Assembly: GCA_963743575.1 (NCBI GenBank)
Contig: CAVUQC010000007.1
Location: forward strand, 1,178,001 to 1,242,000
DNA length: 64,000 bases
Source: DASUPK01 sp963743575
Lineage (GTDB): Bacteria; Actinomycetota; Thermoleophilia; Solirubrobacterales; 70-9
Direction of reading: 5' to 3'
The notes below the pieces were generated by a model. That model was not told the DNA's origin. It saw only the letters and a list, made by a program, of their open reading frames with translations, and made no database searches. Positions 32,289-40,641 of the stretch are shown one piece after another (within the stretch, counting starts at the first letter, position 1; the number at the start of each line of letters is the position of its first letter). The translations under genes and the position numbers were made by a program.

Positions 32289-33533
32289 GGCGGGAGCCTT
32301 GGCGGGCTCCTCGGAGGGAGCCTCGGCCTGCTTCGCCGCGCGGTTCAGCTCGCGGCGGGCGATCACCATCTTGTGGACCTCGTCGGGCCCGTCCGCGACG
32401 CGCAGCATGCGGCTGAAACGCCACATGCCGGCGAGCGGGGTGTCGTCGGACATGCCGAGCGAGCCGTGAACCTGGATGGCCCGGTCGAGCACGTCCATGA
32501 CCACGTTCGCGGCGACGACCTTGATCATCGAGATCGCCTGGCGGGCGCGGCGCTTGCCCTCGGTGTCCATCTGCCAGGCGGCGTAGAGGGTGAGCAGGCG
32601 GGCCTGGTCGACCTCCATCCGCGATTTCGCGATGAAGTCCTGGACGAACTGCTTGTCCGCCAGCGGGCCGCCGAAGGACTCGCGGGAGTTGGCGCGCTGG
32701 CACATCATCTCGATGGCTCGCTCGGCCGTGCCGATGGCGCGCATGCAGTGGTGGATCCGGCCCGGGCCGAGGCGGTCCTGAGCGATCACGAAGCCGGCGC
32801 CCCGCTCGCCGAGCAGATTGGACTCGGGCACGCGGCAGTCGGTGTAGCGGACCTCGCAGTGGCCGGGCCCCTCGTCGTGGCCCATCACGGAAACATTGCG
32901 GACGAGCTCGAAGCCGGGGTTGTCGATCGGGACCACGATCATGCTCGCGCGGGTGTACGGCGCGGCGTCAGGGTCCGTGACCACCATCGCGATCGCGAAT
33001 TCGGCGCCGTTCGCGCCCGAGGTGAACCACTTGTGCCCGTTGATCACCCACTCGCCGTCCTGGAGCTCGGCGCGGGTCTGCAGCGTGGTCGGGTCGGAGC
33101 CGGAGACCTCGGGCTCGGTCATCGAGAAGCAGCTGCGGATTTCGCCGTCGAGCAGTCCCTGGAGGTAGGTCTCCTTCTGCTCGGGAGTGCCGTGGTCGGC
33201 GAGGATCTCCGCGTTGCCCGTGTCGGGCGCCGAGCAGTTGAAGGACATCGGCGCGACGATCGGGCTGCGGCCCATCTGCTCGCAGAGGATCCCGTACTCC
33301 CAGTTGGTCAGGCCGGCGCCGAACTCATCGCCGGGGAGGAAGAGGTTCCAGAGCCCCTCCTCCTTGGCCTTGGCCCTGATCTCGACGAGGATCTCGGGAT
33401 AGGGGACCCCGGGCTTGACCTCATCGTCGATCGCCTTGATGACCTCCGTCTCGACCGGGTAGCAATGCTCATCCATGAACGCCTCGATGCGCTCTCGGAG
33501 AGACTCGACCTCGGGCGACGGGTTGAAGTCCAT
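32286..33533 (-). CDS. Acyl-CoA dehydrogenase, ACAD10/ACAD11 type
   Basis: This 415-residue ACAD begins MDFNPSPEVESLRERIEAFM. It has FSMTEPEVSGSDPTTLQTRA, INGHKWFTSGANGAEFAI, RLGPGRIHHCMRAIGTAERA and AIQVHGSLGMSDDTPLAGMW. These are features of the ACAD10/11 branch, which includes enzymes handling 4-phosphoacyl-CoAs. The APH-kinase and HAD genes at 27.7-29.4 kb carry the other two ACAD10 modules. ATG at 33533 has TAGGGT 7 nt upstream. The C-terminal 15 residues are Ala/Glu/Pro-rich. Confidence 0.9.
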   Translation of the reverse strand: MDFNPSPEVESLRERIEAFMDEHCYPVETEVIKAIDDEVKPGVPYPEILVEIRAKAKEEGLWNLFLPGDEFGAGLTNWEYGILCEQMGRSPIVAPMSFNCSAPDTGNAEILADHGTPEQKETYLQGLLDGEIRSCFSMTEPEVSGSDPTTLQTRAELQDGEWVINGHKWFTSGANGAEFAIAMVVTDPDAAPYTRASMIVVPIDNPGFELVRNVSVMGHDEGPGHCEVRYTDCRVPESNLLGERGAGFVIAQDRLGPGRIHHCMRAIGTAERAIEMMCQRANSRESFGGPLADKQFVQDFIAKSRMEVDQARLLTLYAAWQMDTEGKRRARQAISMIKVVAANVVMDVLDRAIQVHGSLGMSDDTPLAGMWRFSRMLRVADGPDEVHKMVIARRELNRAAKQAEAPSEEPAKAPA

Positions 33534-33540
33534 TATCCGG

Positions 33541-33546
33541 ACCCTA
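33541..33546 (-). promoter_or_regulatory. -10 element (TAGGGT) of a leaderless promoter, overlapping an upstream stop codon
   Basis: It lies 7 nt before the ATG at 33533. Its TAG is the stop of the upstream RibD-C-like gene. Confidence 0.45.
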
Positions 33547-34308
33547 CGCCATCCCGCGGTAGCGGGCGAAGAGCTCGCCCTCCGATTCGAGCAGCCAGGC
33601 GAGCTCGACCTGGTCGACGTCGGGCAGCGCTCCCTCCAGGATCCGCGGTCCCTCGCCGCCGGCGATCTTCGGCGCGATCGTCAGGAACAGCTCGTCCGCC
33701 AGGCCGTCCTCGCGGAGCCGGCCGTGGAGTGTCGGACCGCCCTCACAGAGCACGGACCTGATGCCACGCTCGGCGAGCAGCCAGGCGAGCGCGCGGTCGA
33801 GCTCGACGCCGTCGGGGTGGCGCACGATCGTCACGGGGGTCGCAGTCTCGGGCGGCTCCTCCTCAGAGGCGGTGAAGATCACGACCCGGCCGCCGCCGTT
33901 GGTGAACAGGCCGGCGTCCCACGGCAGCTCCAGGCGATTGGAGACGATCACGCCGAGCGGGTCGGGTGCGAGCCCGATGCGCTCGCGGTAGGCGCGCAGG
34001 TCCGGGTCGGAGACCATGCGGCCGTAGCGCTCCGCCCGCATCGTCCCCGCCCCGATCATCACGGCGTCGACGCGAGTGCGCAGGCGCTGCAGCACCTCGG
34101 TGTCGGTCTCGCTGCCGATCGCGCCCGACCTGCCCGAGATCGCGGCGCGGCCGTCAAGGGTGGTGGCGAAGTTGAGGATCAGATAGGGCCGATCCGGATG
34201 CGCGAGGCCCTCGAGGTCGAGTCCGGCCAGCTGCTCGGCCACGGTGGTCTCGGCCGGCTCCGGAAGCAGGCGCCTGACCGGGTGCGTCTGCCCGGGGATC
34301 TCGCTCAT
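33544..34308 (-). CDS. RibD C-terminal-domain (dihydrofolate-reductase-like) protein
   Basis: This 254-residue protein is of the RibD reductase/DHFR-like family. It has YLILNFATTLDGRAAISGRSG, TRVDAVMIGAGTMRAERYG, GIRSVLCEGGPTLHGRL and LFLTIAPKIAGG, the pattern of pyrimidine reductases that use NADPH in riboflavin synthesis. The deaminase domain of RibD is absent, so the protein may act on a related pyrimidine or another substrate. ATG at 34308 overlaps the stop of the upstream RpiB-like gene (ATGA), indicating coupling. Confidence 0.85.
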   Translation of the reverse strand: MSEIPGQTHPVRRLLPEPAETTVAEQLAGLDLEGLAHPDRPYLILNFATTLDGRAAISGRSGAIGSETDTEVLQRLRTRVDAVMIGAGTMRAERYGRMVSDPDLRAYRERIGLAPDPLGVIVSNRLELPWDAGLFTNGGGRVVIFTASEEEPPETATPVTIVRHPDGVELDRALAWLLAERGIRSVLCEGGPTLHGRLREDGLADELFLTIAPKIAGGEGPRILEGALPDVDQVELAWLLESEGELFARYRGMA

Positions 34309-34748
34309 CGGCCCTCGATCTCCGCCAGGTGCTCGACGTTGGCGGCGTCGCCGGCATCCGTGCTGGGCACGCCTTCGAACCAGGCGTCGAGGATCTCCGT
34401 GAGCTCGGCCTCGGAGGTCGCGCGGAGGCTGAGCGCCAGGGCGTTCGCGTCGTTCCACCGGCGCGCCCCATCCGCCGTCTGCGCGTCCAGGCAGAGGGCG
34501 GCGCGCACCCCGTCAACCTTGTTGGCGGCGATCGAGGCGCCCGTGCCCGTCCAGCAGCAGACGATGGCCTGCTCGGCCCGGCCCTCCGCGACGTCGCGGG
34601 CCGCGGCTTCGGTGGCCCAGGCCCAGTCGTCGCGCTCCTCCTCGGCGAGGGCGCCATGGGCGATCGGTTCGTGGCCCCGCTTGCGGAGCTCGCTCACGAT
34701 TGCCTCTGCGACGCCCACCTGTTCGTCGGCGGCGACGGCGACCTTCAT
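34305..34748 (-). CDS. RpiB/LacA/LacB-family sugar-phosphate isomerase
   Basis: This 147-residue protein begins MKVAVAADEQVGVAEAIVSE. It has CCWTGTGASIAANKVDGVRA, the equivalent of the RpiB phosphate/anion loop (CGTGxGxxIxANK), and ARRWNDANALALSLR. The catalytic Cys position of RpiB is occupied by W in CCWTG, with Cys just before, so the chemistry may differ from ribose-5-phosphate isomerisation. Pairing with a RibD-C-like reductase is consistent with pentose/pyrimidine metabolism but unproven. Confidence 0.82.
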   Translation of the reverse strand: MKVAVAADEQVGVAEAIVSELRKRGHEPIAHGALAEEERDDWAWATEAAARDVAEGRAEQAIVCCWTGTGASIAANKVDGVRAALCLDAQTADGARRWNDANALALSLRATSEAELTEILDAWFEGVPSTDAGDAANVEHLAEIEGR

Positions 34749-34755
34749 GGCGAGA

Positions 34756-35745
34756 TCAGTACTGCTTCCAGCCGGAGAATTCGCGGCCGGCGAACTGCTG
34801 CAGGGCCGCGACGTCCTCGGTGAACTGCGGGCGCAGGATCTCCATGAGCGACTCCGGGATTTCCGGCTTGGGAGCCGATGGGGCTTCGGGGTCGTGGACG
34901 ATCTTCTCGACCATCCAGCGCATCCGCTCCGGCAGGCGGTCGAAGTTCCGGTCGAAGGAGCGGAAGCCGGGGAGCTTGATCAGCTTCTCCATGAACTGGT
35001 ACTTGTCCGTCTCCTTCGCCGATGACTTCTCCCACTCGCGGTCGAACTGCTCGGAGGTGAAGTCGGCGTCGACGCCGGCGAAGGCAAAGGCCTTTCGCAT
35101 CGTGCCGTCACGGTCGGTCTGCAGCTCCTCCTGGGTGATGACCTCGATCTGCGAGCGGTCGAAACGCTCGAGGTAGGGCTGGAGCTGCATCCAGTAGCGC
35201 GAGCGGGTCACGTAGGTCTGGTCCGAGCGGGCGAGCGCCTCCTCCATCGGCCGGGTCTCGTAGCCGGCGCCGACGGCGTGGCACCAGTGCGAGAGGATTC
35301 GAGAGATCGGATCGCGGACCATGTAGATCAGCCTTGCGTCCGGGATGTGCTCACCGATGCGATCCGGGACGCCCTCGAAGTAGGGCAGGTTCGTGTAGTG
35401 CGGCGAGGACTCGCCGCGAACGGCGAATCGGTCGTCGAAGCGGCCCCGGTACCAGTCGAGACCGAGGTCCCAGTTGAGCTCTGAGACGAAGAAGTTGAGC
35501 TCCTTCGGTTTCGACATCCAGATCTCGGGATGAAGGCCCAGGTAGTGATGGATGCTCGTGGTGCCGCACTTGAGCCCGCCGATGATGATCAGGTTCGGCA
35601 GGGCGGCGTGCCTGCGCCGGCGTCTGGGCACGCGTCCGCCCCGCTTACGATCGGCGGCATAGCGCTCTCGCGCCCGCAGGCACATCGCCTCATCGGCGGG
35701 ATCGTGCGTGGGGGGAGGCATGGCCGGAGTAGCTACGGCAGCCAT
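34756..35745 (-). CDS. Sulfotransferase family protein
   Basis: This 329-residue PAPS-dependent sulfotransferase fold has the 5'-phosphosulfate loop LIIIGGLKCGTTSIHHYLG and the 3'-phosphate motif YMVRDPISRILSHW. Family-typical KELNFFVSE and PHYTNLPYF are also present. It transfers sulfate from PAPS to a carbohydrate or lipid hydroxyl, and the acceptor is unknown. An arginine-rich N-terminal segment precedes the core, and no signal peptide is visible. ATG at 35745 is chosen near the divergent dehalogenase start; ATG at 35721 is also possible. It is 7 nt upstream of the RpiB-like gene in the same direction. Confidence 0.85.
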   Translation of the reverse strand: MAAVATPAMPPPTHDPADEAMCLRARERYAADRKRGGRVPRRRRRHAALPNLIIIGGLKCGTTSIHHYLGLHPEIWMSKPKELNFFVSELNWDLGLDWYRGRFDDRFAVRGESSPHYTNLPYFEGVPDRIGEHIPDARLIYMVRDPISRILSHWCHAVGAGYETRPMEEALARSDQTYVTRSRYWMQLQPYLERFDRSQIEVITQEELQTDRDGTMRKAFAFAGVDADFTSEQFDREWEKSSAKETDKYQFMEKLIKLPGFRSFDRNFDRLPERMRWMVEKIVHDPEAPSAPKPEIPESLMEILRPQFTEDVAALQQFAGREFSGWKQY

Positions 35746-35763
35746 GAAGGCGGGCAGTGTACA

Positions 35764-35769
35764 TATGCT
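35764..35769 (+). promoter_or_regulatory. -10 element (TATGCT)
   Basis: It lies 9 nt before the GTG at 35779, the same hexamer as at 28341. Confidence 0.35.
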
Positions 35770-35778
35770 CCGGCGAGA

Positions 35779-36651
35779 GTGGACATCTTTCGAACCCCTG
35801 ACGAGCGCTTCGAGGACCTGCCCGGCTACGACTTCGAGCCGCACTACGTCGAGATAGACGGGCTGCGGCTGCACTACGTCGACGAGGGCGAGGGGCGGCC
35901 CGTCGTCTGCTTCCACGGAGAGCCGACCTGGTCCTACCTCTACCGGAAGATGGTCGGGCCGCTGGTCGAGGCGGGACTCCGGGTGATCTGTCCCGACTAC
36001 GCCGGCTTCGGGCGCTCAGACAAGCCCACCGATCGCCGCTGGTACACGTACGACGGCCATGTCGAGCTCGTCACGAAGCTGCTCGACGGACTCGGCCTCT
36101 CCGACGCGATCGTCGTCGTCCAGGACTGGGGCGGCCCGATCGGGCTGCGCTGGGCAGTCGAGAACGCCGACAGCGTGGGCGGCCTGGCAATCCTCAACAC
36201 AGGGATCTTCACCGGCCGCGTTTCCAAGGGCTTCATGGCCTGGCGAGACTTCGCGGAGAAGAATCCCGACCTGCCAGTCGGCTTCGTGATCCAGGGCGCG
36301 ACCACCACCGAGCTTTCGGATGACATCGTCGCGGGCTACGACGCTCCCTTCCCGAACGCCGAGTCCAAGGCGGGCGCGGCGCAGTTCCCGCTGCTCGTCC
36401 CGATCGAGGAGGAGGCCACTGGCGCGAAGGAGATGCGCGAGGTGGCGGACGAGCTGAGCCGCTGGGACAAGCCGGCCCTGGTGGCTTTCTCCGACAGCGA
36501 CCCGGTCTTCCCGTATCCGCGATCGGGAGAGCGATTCATCGAGTGGATCCCGACCGTCTCGGAGCAGGTCAAGATCGAGGGCGCCGCGCACTTCCTGCAA
36601 GAGGACCGGGGTGAGCAGATCGCGGAGGAGATGCTCCGCGTCTTCGCTTGA
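35779..36651 (+). CDS. Haloalkane dehalogenase-like alpha/beta hydrolase
   Basis: This 290-residue hydrolase has oxyanion region HGEPTWSYLYRKM, nucleophile Asp in VVQDWGGPIGLRWAV and catalytic His in GAAHFLQEDRGEQIAEEM. The aspartate nucleophile within QDWGG and the following NTGIF are hallmarks of haloalkane dehalogenases, which replace halide by hydroxyl. The first halide-stabilising Trp is the one in QDW; epoxide hydrolase activity cannot be excluded. GTG start with TATGCT 9 nt upstream. Its stop overlaps the TTG of the DUF2804 gene. Confidence 0.85.
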   Translation: MDIFRTPDERFEDLPGYDFEPHYVEIDGLRLHYVDEGEGRPVVCFHGEPTWSYLYRKMVGPLVEAGLRVICPDYAGFGRSDKPTDRRWYTYDGHVELVTKLLDGLGLSDAIVVVQDWGGPIGLRWAVENADSVGGLAILNTGIFTGRVSKGFMAWRDFAEKNPDLPVGFVIQGATTTELSDDIVAGYDAPFPNAESKAGAAQFPLLVPIEEEATGAKEMREVADELSRWDKPALVAFSDSDPVFPYPRSGERFIEWIPTVSEQVKIEGAAHFLQEDRGEQIAEEMLRVFA

Positions 36652-37520
36652 CGGCTGATCAGCCCAATGCCGAGCTGGCTCGGCTCCCGTGGCGTGGCCG
36701 GGAGGATGACCGCCCCAGCCTGCCCGTGCCGCCCGCGCCCATGCCCTTGCTGAACGGCCGCCGCCTTCGCAAGCGCTGGCGCTGGGTGGGCGCCTTCGCC
36801 GGCAACCTGATGGTGTTCGCTGCCGTGGTCCAGGTCGGTCCGGCCTCGATGACCTTCTGGGGCGTCTGGGATCGCGAGCGGCGGCGCCTCTGGGAGCGGA
36901 CTCGCCGGGGTCTGCCTGGCCGCCGCCGCGACGTGGATATGCGCGGCCGTTCAGTCCACGTCCGGGCGGGCAACATCGAGTTCGATCTCGAGCTGGCCGA
37001 GGGCACTCCGATCGAGTGCATGTGCTCGAACGGCGAAGGCGGGTACACCTGGACCAGGAAGGCGGCCGGCATGCCGGTCCGCGGAGAGGTCCGCATCGGC
37101 CGCAGAACGAACACACTGGAGGGACTGGGTGTCGAGGACGATTCGGCCGGCTATCACCCGCGCTACACGTCGTGGAAGTGGTCGGCGGGTGTCGGCACCG
37201 CTACCGACGGCCGCGCCTTCGGCTGGAACCTGGTCAGCGGGATCAACGATCCCCCGAGCTCGAGCGAGCGCACGATCTGGGTCGCCGGGGAGCCGACCGA
37301 GCCCGGTCCCGTCCGGTTTCAGGGGGTCGACTCGATCCACTTCGAGGACGAATCGCGGCTCAACTTCACCGCCGAGACGCAGCGATCGCATCACGAGGGC
37401 ATCCCGCTCCTGGCGCGCTCTGACTACGAGGCGCCGCTCGGCACCTTCACCGGGACCCTCATGGGCCTCCACGTCGAGTCCGCGCTCGGCGTGATGGAGG
37501 CTCACGATGCCGTCTGGTAG
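36648..37520 (+). CDS. DUF2804-family protein
   Basis: This 290-residue protein resembles the DUF2804 family: LPWRGREDDRPSLPVPPAP, PMPLLNGRRLRKRWRWVGAF and beta-rich central segments such as TIECMCSNGEGGYTWTRK, ending NLVSGIND and FTGTLMGLHVESALG. The family has a lipocalin-like/diisocyanide-hydratase-independent fold and no established reaction. The start is probably TTG at 36648, sharing bases with the dehalogenase stop (TTGA), because the conserved LPWRG segment lies upstream of the first internal ATG (36738). It overlaps the next gene by 14 nt. Confidence 0.75.
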   Translation: MTADQPNAELARLPWRGREDDRPSLPVPPAPMPLLNGRRLRKRWRWVGAFAGNLMVFAAVVQVGPASMTFWGVWDRERRRLWERTRRGLPGRRRDVDMRGRSVHVRAGNIEFDLELAEGTPIECMCSNGEGGYTWTRKAAGMPVRGEVRIGRRTNTLEGLGVEDDSAGYHPRYTSWKWSAGVGTATDGRAFGWNLVSGINDPPSSSERTIWVAGEPTEPGPVRFQGVDSIHFEDESRLNFTAETQRSHHEGIPLLARSDYEAPLGTFTGTLMGLHVESALGVMEAHDAVW

Positions 37521-38370
37521 GCAGGAGTGGATCGCAATGGCGAAGGCGATCTACGGACGCTTCGGGGAGGTCCAGGTCACCGATCGGGCCGCCGCGCAGA
37601 CCTACTACTCGATCCTCTCGCTCTTCCCGGGACTGCTGGTCGTCGTCTCCCTGCTCGCCCTGCTCGGGAACTACCCGGAGACCTATCGCAGCATCATCGA
37701 CACGCTGCGCGGTGCCGCACCCGGCACGGCCGTCGACACCATCGACAGCGCGCTGCGGGGCGCCCTCTCGAACCGGAGCAATGCCGGGGTCCTGCTGGTC
37801 GTCGGGATCGTGCTCTCGCTCTACTCCGCCTCCGGAGCCATGGGCGCTTCGATGCGCTCGCTCGAGGCGATCAACCGTGCGAAGAAGGGACGTGACTTCC
37901 TGCCCAACCTCGGCGTTCGGCTGGGGCTGACCGTTCTGGTCACCCTGCTGGTCCTGGTCTCGTTCCTGTCGGTGGTGATCGCGGGGCCGCTCTTCGGCTC
38001 GATCGCCGACTCCGCCGGGTTCCCCCCGGTTGTCACGGGGCTGGTCGGCTACCTGCGCTGGCCGATCGGCGCGGCGGCCCTGCTCGCCGCGTTTGCGATC
38101 GTCTACGCCCTGGGGCCGCGCCGGACGCCGCGCAAGGGCGACCGGTCGCTCCGCTCCGTCCTGCCCGGCGCCGCGGTGGGCACAGCGCTGTGGTTCGCCG
38201 TTTCCCTTCTCTTCACGCTCTACGTCTCCCATTTCGGCTCCTACGACAAGACGTATGGCACCCTCGGCGCGATGATTTCGCTGCTGATCTGGCTCTGGCT
38301 GGGGAACCTGGCGTTCCTGCTCGGCGCGCTCTTCAACGCCGAGGGCTACAGGGCCGTGGACGAGGATTGA
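37507..38370 (+). CDS. YihY/BrkB-family membrane protein
   Basis: This 287-residue protein has six hydrophobic segments. The family pattern is present: RAAAQTYYSILSLFPGLLVV, SNAGVLLVVGIVLSLYSASG and SYDKTYGTLGAMISLLIWLWLGNLAFLLGALFN shortened at each side. The YihY/virulence-factor-BrkB family is widely conserved but its role is unsettled (formerly misnamed RNase BN). Start ATG within the end of the DUF2804 gene. Its stop overlaps the next ATG (TGATG), so the four genes from 35779 to 39353 look like one operon. Confidence 0.88.
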   Translation: MPSGRQEWIAMAKAIYGRFGEVQVTDRAAAQTYYSILSLFPGLLVVVSLLALLGNYPETYRSIIDTLRGAAPGTAVDTIDSALRGALSNRSNAGVLLVVGIVLSLYSASGAMGASMRSLEAINRAKKGRDFLPNLGVRLGLTVLVTLLVLVSFLSVVIAGPLFGSIADSAGFPPVVTGLVGYLRWPIGAAALLAAFAIVYALGPRRTPRKGDRSLRSVLPGAAVGTALWFAVSLLFTLYVSHFGSYDKTYGTLGAMISLLIWLWLGNLAFLLGALFNAEGYRAVDED

Positions 38371-39353
38371 TGGTCGCCCCCGTCGGGGTTGACCTGAGTG
38401 CCAGCTTCGACAGCTTCCAGCACGGCGCTCAGGAGTTCTTCCACCGCCTCTCGGAGATCGGCTGGCTCTCGATGGCGGTGGCGCTCGCCTTCTACCTGAC
38501 ACACCTGCTGGCGCGGAGCCGTGCCTGGCAGAACGTCCTGCGGGCGGCCTATCCGGACCGCAAGGTGCCGTTTGCCCGCATCGCCGCCGCCTACCTGGTC
38601 GGCGCTGGGATGAACAGCGTGGTTCCGGCTCGCATCGGCGACGCCGTGAAGATCTTTCTCGCCAAGCGCTCGATCCGGCGCTCGACCTACCCGACAGTGG
38701 TCTCCTCCTTCTTCGTCGGCTCGGTCTTCGACACGGCGGCCGGGATCCTGGTCTTCGTCTACGCGCTCAGCCAGGGCCTGTTGCCCAGGCCGCCCGAGCT
38801 CCCCGACCTGCCTGCCTTCGACATCGCCTTCTGGGCCCAGCATCCGGACTTCCTCGTCTTCACGTTGACCGCGCTCGCAATCGGGATCGTCATCGCCTTC
38901 GCGCTTCTCGCTCGCCGGGTGGAGGCATTCTGGGACCGCGTCAAGCAGGGCGCGATCGTCCTCGCGACGCCCATGATCTATCTGAAGACGGTCGCCTCCT
39001 GGCAGGGCGCCGGCTGGGGGCTTCGCTTCTTCTCCTACTGGTTCTTCCTGGACGCGTTTCACATCGGGGGCTCCTTCCAGAACGTGCTGCTCGTGATGAG
39101 CGTGCAGACGGTCGCGACGCTTTTGCCGCTGACGCCGGGCGGCGCCGGCGCCCAGCAGGCGCTGCTGGTCGCGACCCTGGTCGGCCCAGGCCCGATCGCC
39201 GTCCTCACTTACTCGGTGGGCCAGCAGATCGCGGTCGCCGCCTGGACGGTGATCCTCGGCACGCTCGCGCTGATCTTCGTCTTCCGCACGACGAACTGGC
39301 GCAGCCTGATCCGTAGCGCGAGCAAGGAAGCCGAGCAGCACGCCAAGGCGTAA
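38370..39353 (+). CDS. Lysylphosphatidylglycerol-synthase-TM-region/UPF0104-like flippase family protein
   Basis: This 327-residue integral membrane protein has about eight hydrophobic segments. It contains AAYLVGAGMNSVVPARIGDA, the family marker resembling GxxxNxxxPARxGE in the LPG_synthase_TM (AglD/MprF flippase-like) family, and LLPLTPGGAGAQQALLV near the end. Members flip or transfer lipid-linked groups; the substrate here is unknown. ATG at 38370 overlaps the YihY stop (TGATG); an in-frame extension further upstream lies within YihY. Confidence 0.85.
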   Translation: MVAPVGVDLSASFDSFQHGAQEFFHRLSEIGWLSMAVALAFYLTHLLARSRAWQNVLRAAYPDRKVPFARIAAAYLVGAGMNSVVPARIGDAVKIFLAKRSIRRSTYPTVVSSFFVGSVFDTAAGILVFVYALSQGLLPRPPELPDLPAFDIAFWAQHPDFLVFTLTALAIGIVIAFALLARRVEAFWDRVKQGAIVLATPMIYLKTVASWQGAGWGLRFFSYWFFLDAFHIGGSFQNVLLVMSVQTVATLLPLTPGGAGAQQALLVATLVGPGPIAVLTYSVGQQIAVAAWTVILGTLALIFVFRTTNWRSLIRSASKEAEQHAKA

Positions 39354-39370
39354 TCGGTCAGGGTCTCTGC

Positions 39371-40456
39371 ATGCGTGGTTCTGACAACGGCCGGCGGTCC
39401 CGCCTGGCTCTGTTCACGGTCCTTGCTGTTGGGCTCGCCGTCTTGCTTGCTTTGACCGCCTCCGGTGCCGCGGCGAAGAAGAAAGTCGGACTGCCGCCGA
39501 TCCACGTGCGCGGGACCGTCTACACCTTCGATGATCAGACCCCCATCGCGGGCGCCACGGTGAGGGTCGTGGAGCTCCCTGGCTTGAGCGCGCAGACGGG
39601 GCCCGACGGCACGTACGACCTCGTGGTCCCCGACGGGACCAAGTTCACGCCGTACGTCGATGCCGCCGGCCATCACCGGATCTATCTGCAGACCTACGTC
39701 AGCCAGGGCAGAAACCTCGAGCGAGTGAACTTCCAGACGCCGAGCGACACGGCCTACAACCTGCTCGCGCTGGTCCTCTCGGTGCCGCGGGACGCGAACA
39801 ACGACCCGGTCAGCTGCGCGGTGGTCTCAACTCTCAGCACCATCAACGTGCGCGACGCCAGCTTCAACGACTTCGTCGCCTATGGAGCCCACGGAGTCGC
39901 AGGCGCGACCGCCAGCGCCAGCCCGGCGCTGCCCAACCCGGTGTACTTCAACGAGTCGGTCATCCCGGACCCCTCGCGAACCTCGTCCTCGGTGGACGGC
40001 GGCGTCGTCTGGCCCGTGGTGCCCGCCGGGGTCTATCGATTCACGGCGCAGCATCCGTCCACCCGCTTCGCCCCGTTCCGCGCCACCTGCGAGCCGGGAA
40101 GGGTCGTCAACGCGAATCCGCCTCAGGGGTTCTACGAGCTCCGCCCCGGCGAGCACGCCGACTCCTCCGTCGCCGCGTCGCTCGCCTCCATCCATTTCGA
40201 TCGGAGCGGCTCCAAGGACCTTCTGAAGGTGCGGGTGAAAGCCCGCGAGTACGTCGCGGTGAGCGGCGTTCTGCGGCGCGGTAAGAAGGCGCAAGCCAAG
40301 CGTCGCACCAAGGGCTATGCGCCCGGCAAGCGAACCCTCGCCTTCTCGATCGGCAAGAGCCTCGCCGGAAAGCCGATCGCGGTGAAGCTGAAGATGGAGG
40401 ACGGTCAGGGCAACGTGAAGACTCTGAGCAAGAAACTGAGGGCTCCGCGGAGATAG
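39371..40456 (+). CDS. Secreted protein with carboxypeptidase-regulatory-like (Ig-type) domain
   Basis: This 361-residue precursor has a signal peptide (hydrophobic to about 33, cleavage near AAA-KKK). A CarboxypepD_reg-like domain follows: VRGTVYTFDDQTPIAGATVRV, then SAQTGPDGTYDLVVPDG. The rest is beta-rich with two cysteines (SCAVVS, ATCEPG), ending in a basic region (KKAQAKRRTKG, KKLRAPRR). It is probably an exported adhesion or structural protein. I see no catalytic motif. ATG follows the flippase-like gene by 17 nt in the same direction. Confidence 0.75.
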   Translation: MRGSDNGRRSRLALFTVLAVGLAVLLALTASGAAAKKKVGLPPIHVRGTVYTFDDQTPIAGATVRVVELPGLSAQTGPDGTYDLVVPDGTKFTPYVDAAGHHRIYLQTYVSQGRNLERVNFQTPSDTAYNLLALVLSVPRDANNDPVSCAVVSTLSTINVRDASFNDFVAYGAHGVAGATASASPALPNPVYFNESVIPDPSRTSSSVDGGVVWPVVPAGVYRFTAQHPSTRFAPFRATCEPGRVVNANPPQGFYELRPGEHADSSVAASLASIHFDRSGSKDLLKVRVKAREYVAVSGVLRRGKKAQAKRRTKGYAPGKRTLAFSIGKSLAGKPIAVKLKMEDGQGNVKTLSKKLRAPRR

Positions 40457-40486
40457 CGGAGAGGACCGCCCGGACGGGAGAGGCGC

Positions 40487-40603
40487 CTACCGGAGCGGCC
40501 TGGTGCTCCTGAGCCAGTGGGCGAGCACGTTGGTCCAGATGGCGCCGATCAGAAGGGCGCCGATGAGGACGACCGGAAGCACAGTGATCTCGAGAGATTC
40601 CAT
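40487..40603 (-). CDS. Very small single-TM protein (38 residues, tentative)
   Basis: The ATG-started frame MESLEITVLPVVLIGALLIG continues with one hydrophobic helix and a basic end (WLRSTRPLR). It lies 38 nt downstream of the Flp-like pilin gene in the same direction, so it could be a small pilus-associated membrane protein. There is no clear ribosome site, and chance cannot be excluded. Confidence 0.35.
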   Translation of the reverse strand: MESLEITVLPVVLIGALLIGAIWTNVLAHWLRSTRPLR

Positions 40604-40641
40604 CGTGTGACCCAGTGTGGAGGAAGGTCCTAAGCGGCAGA

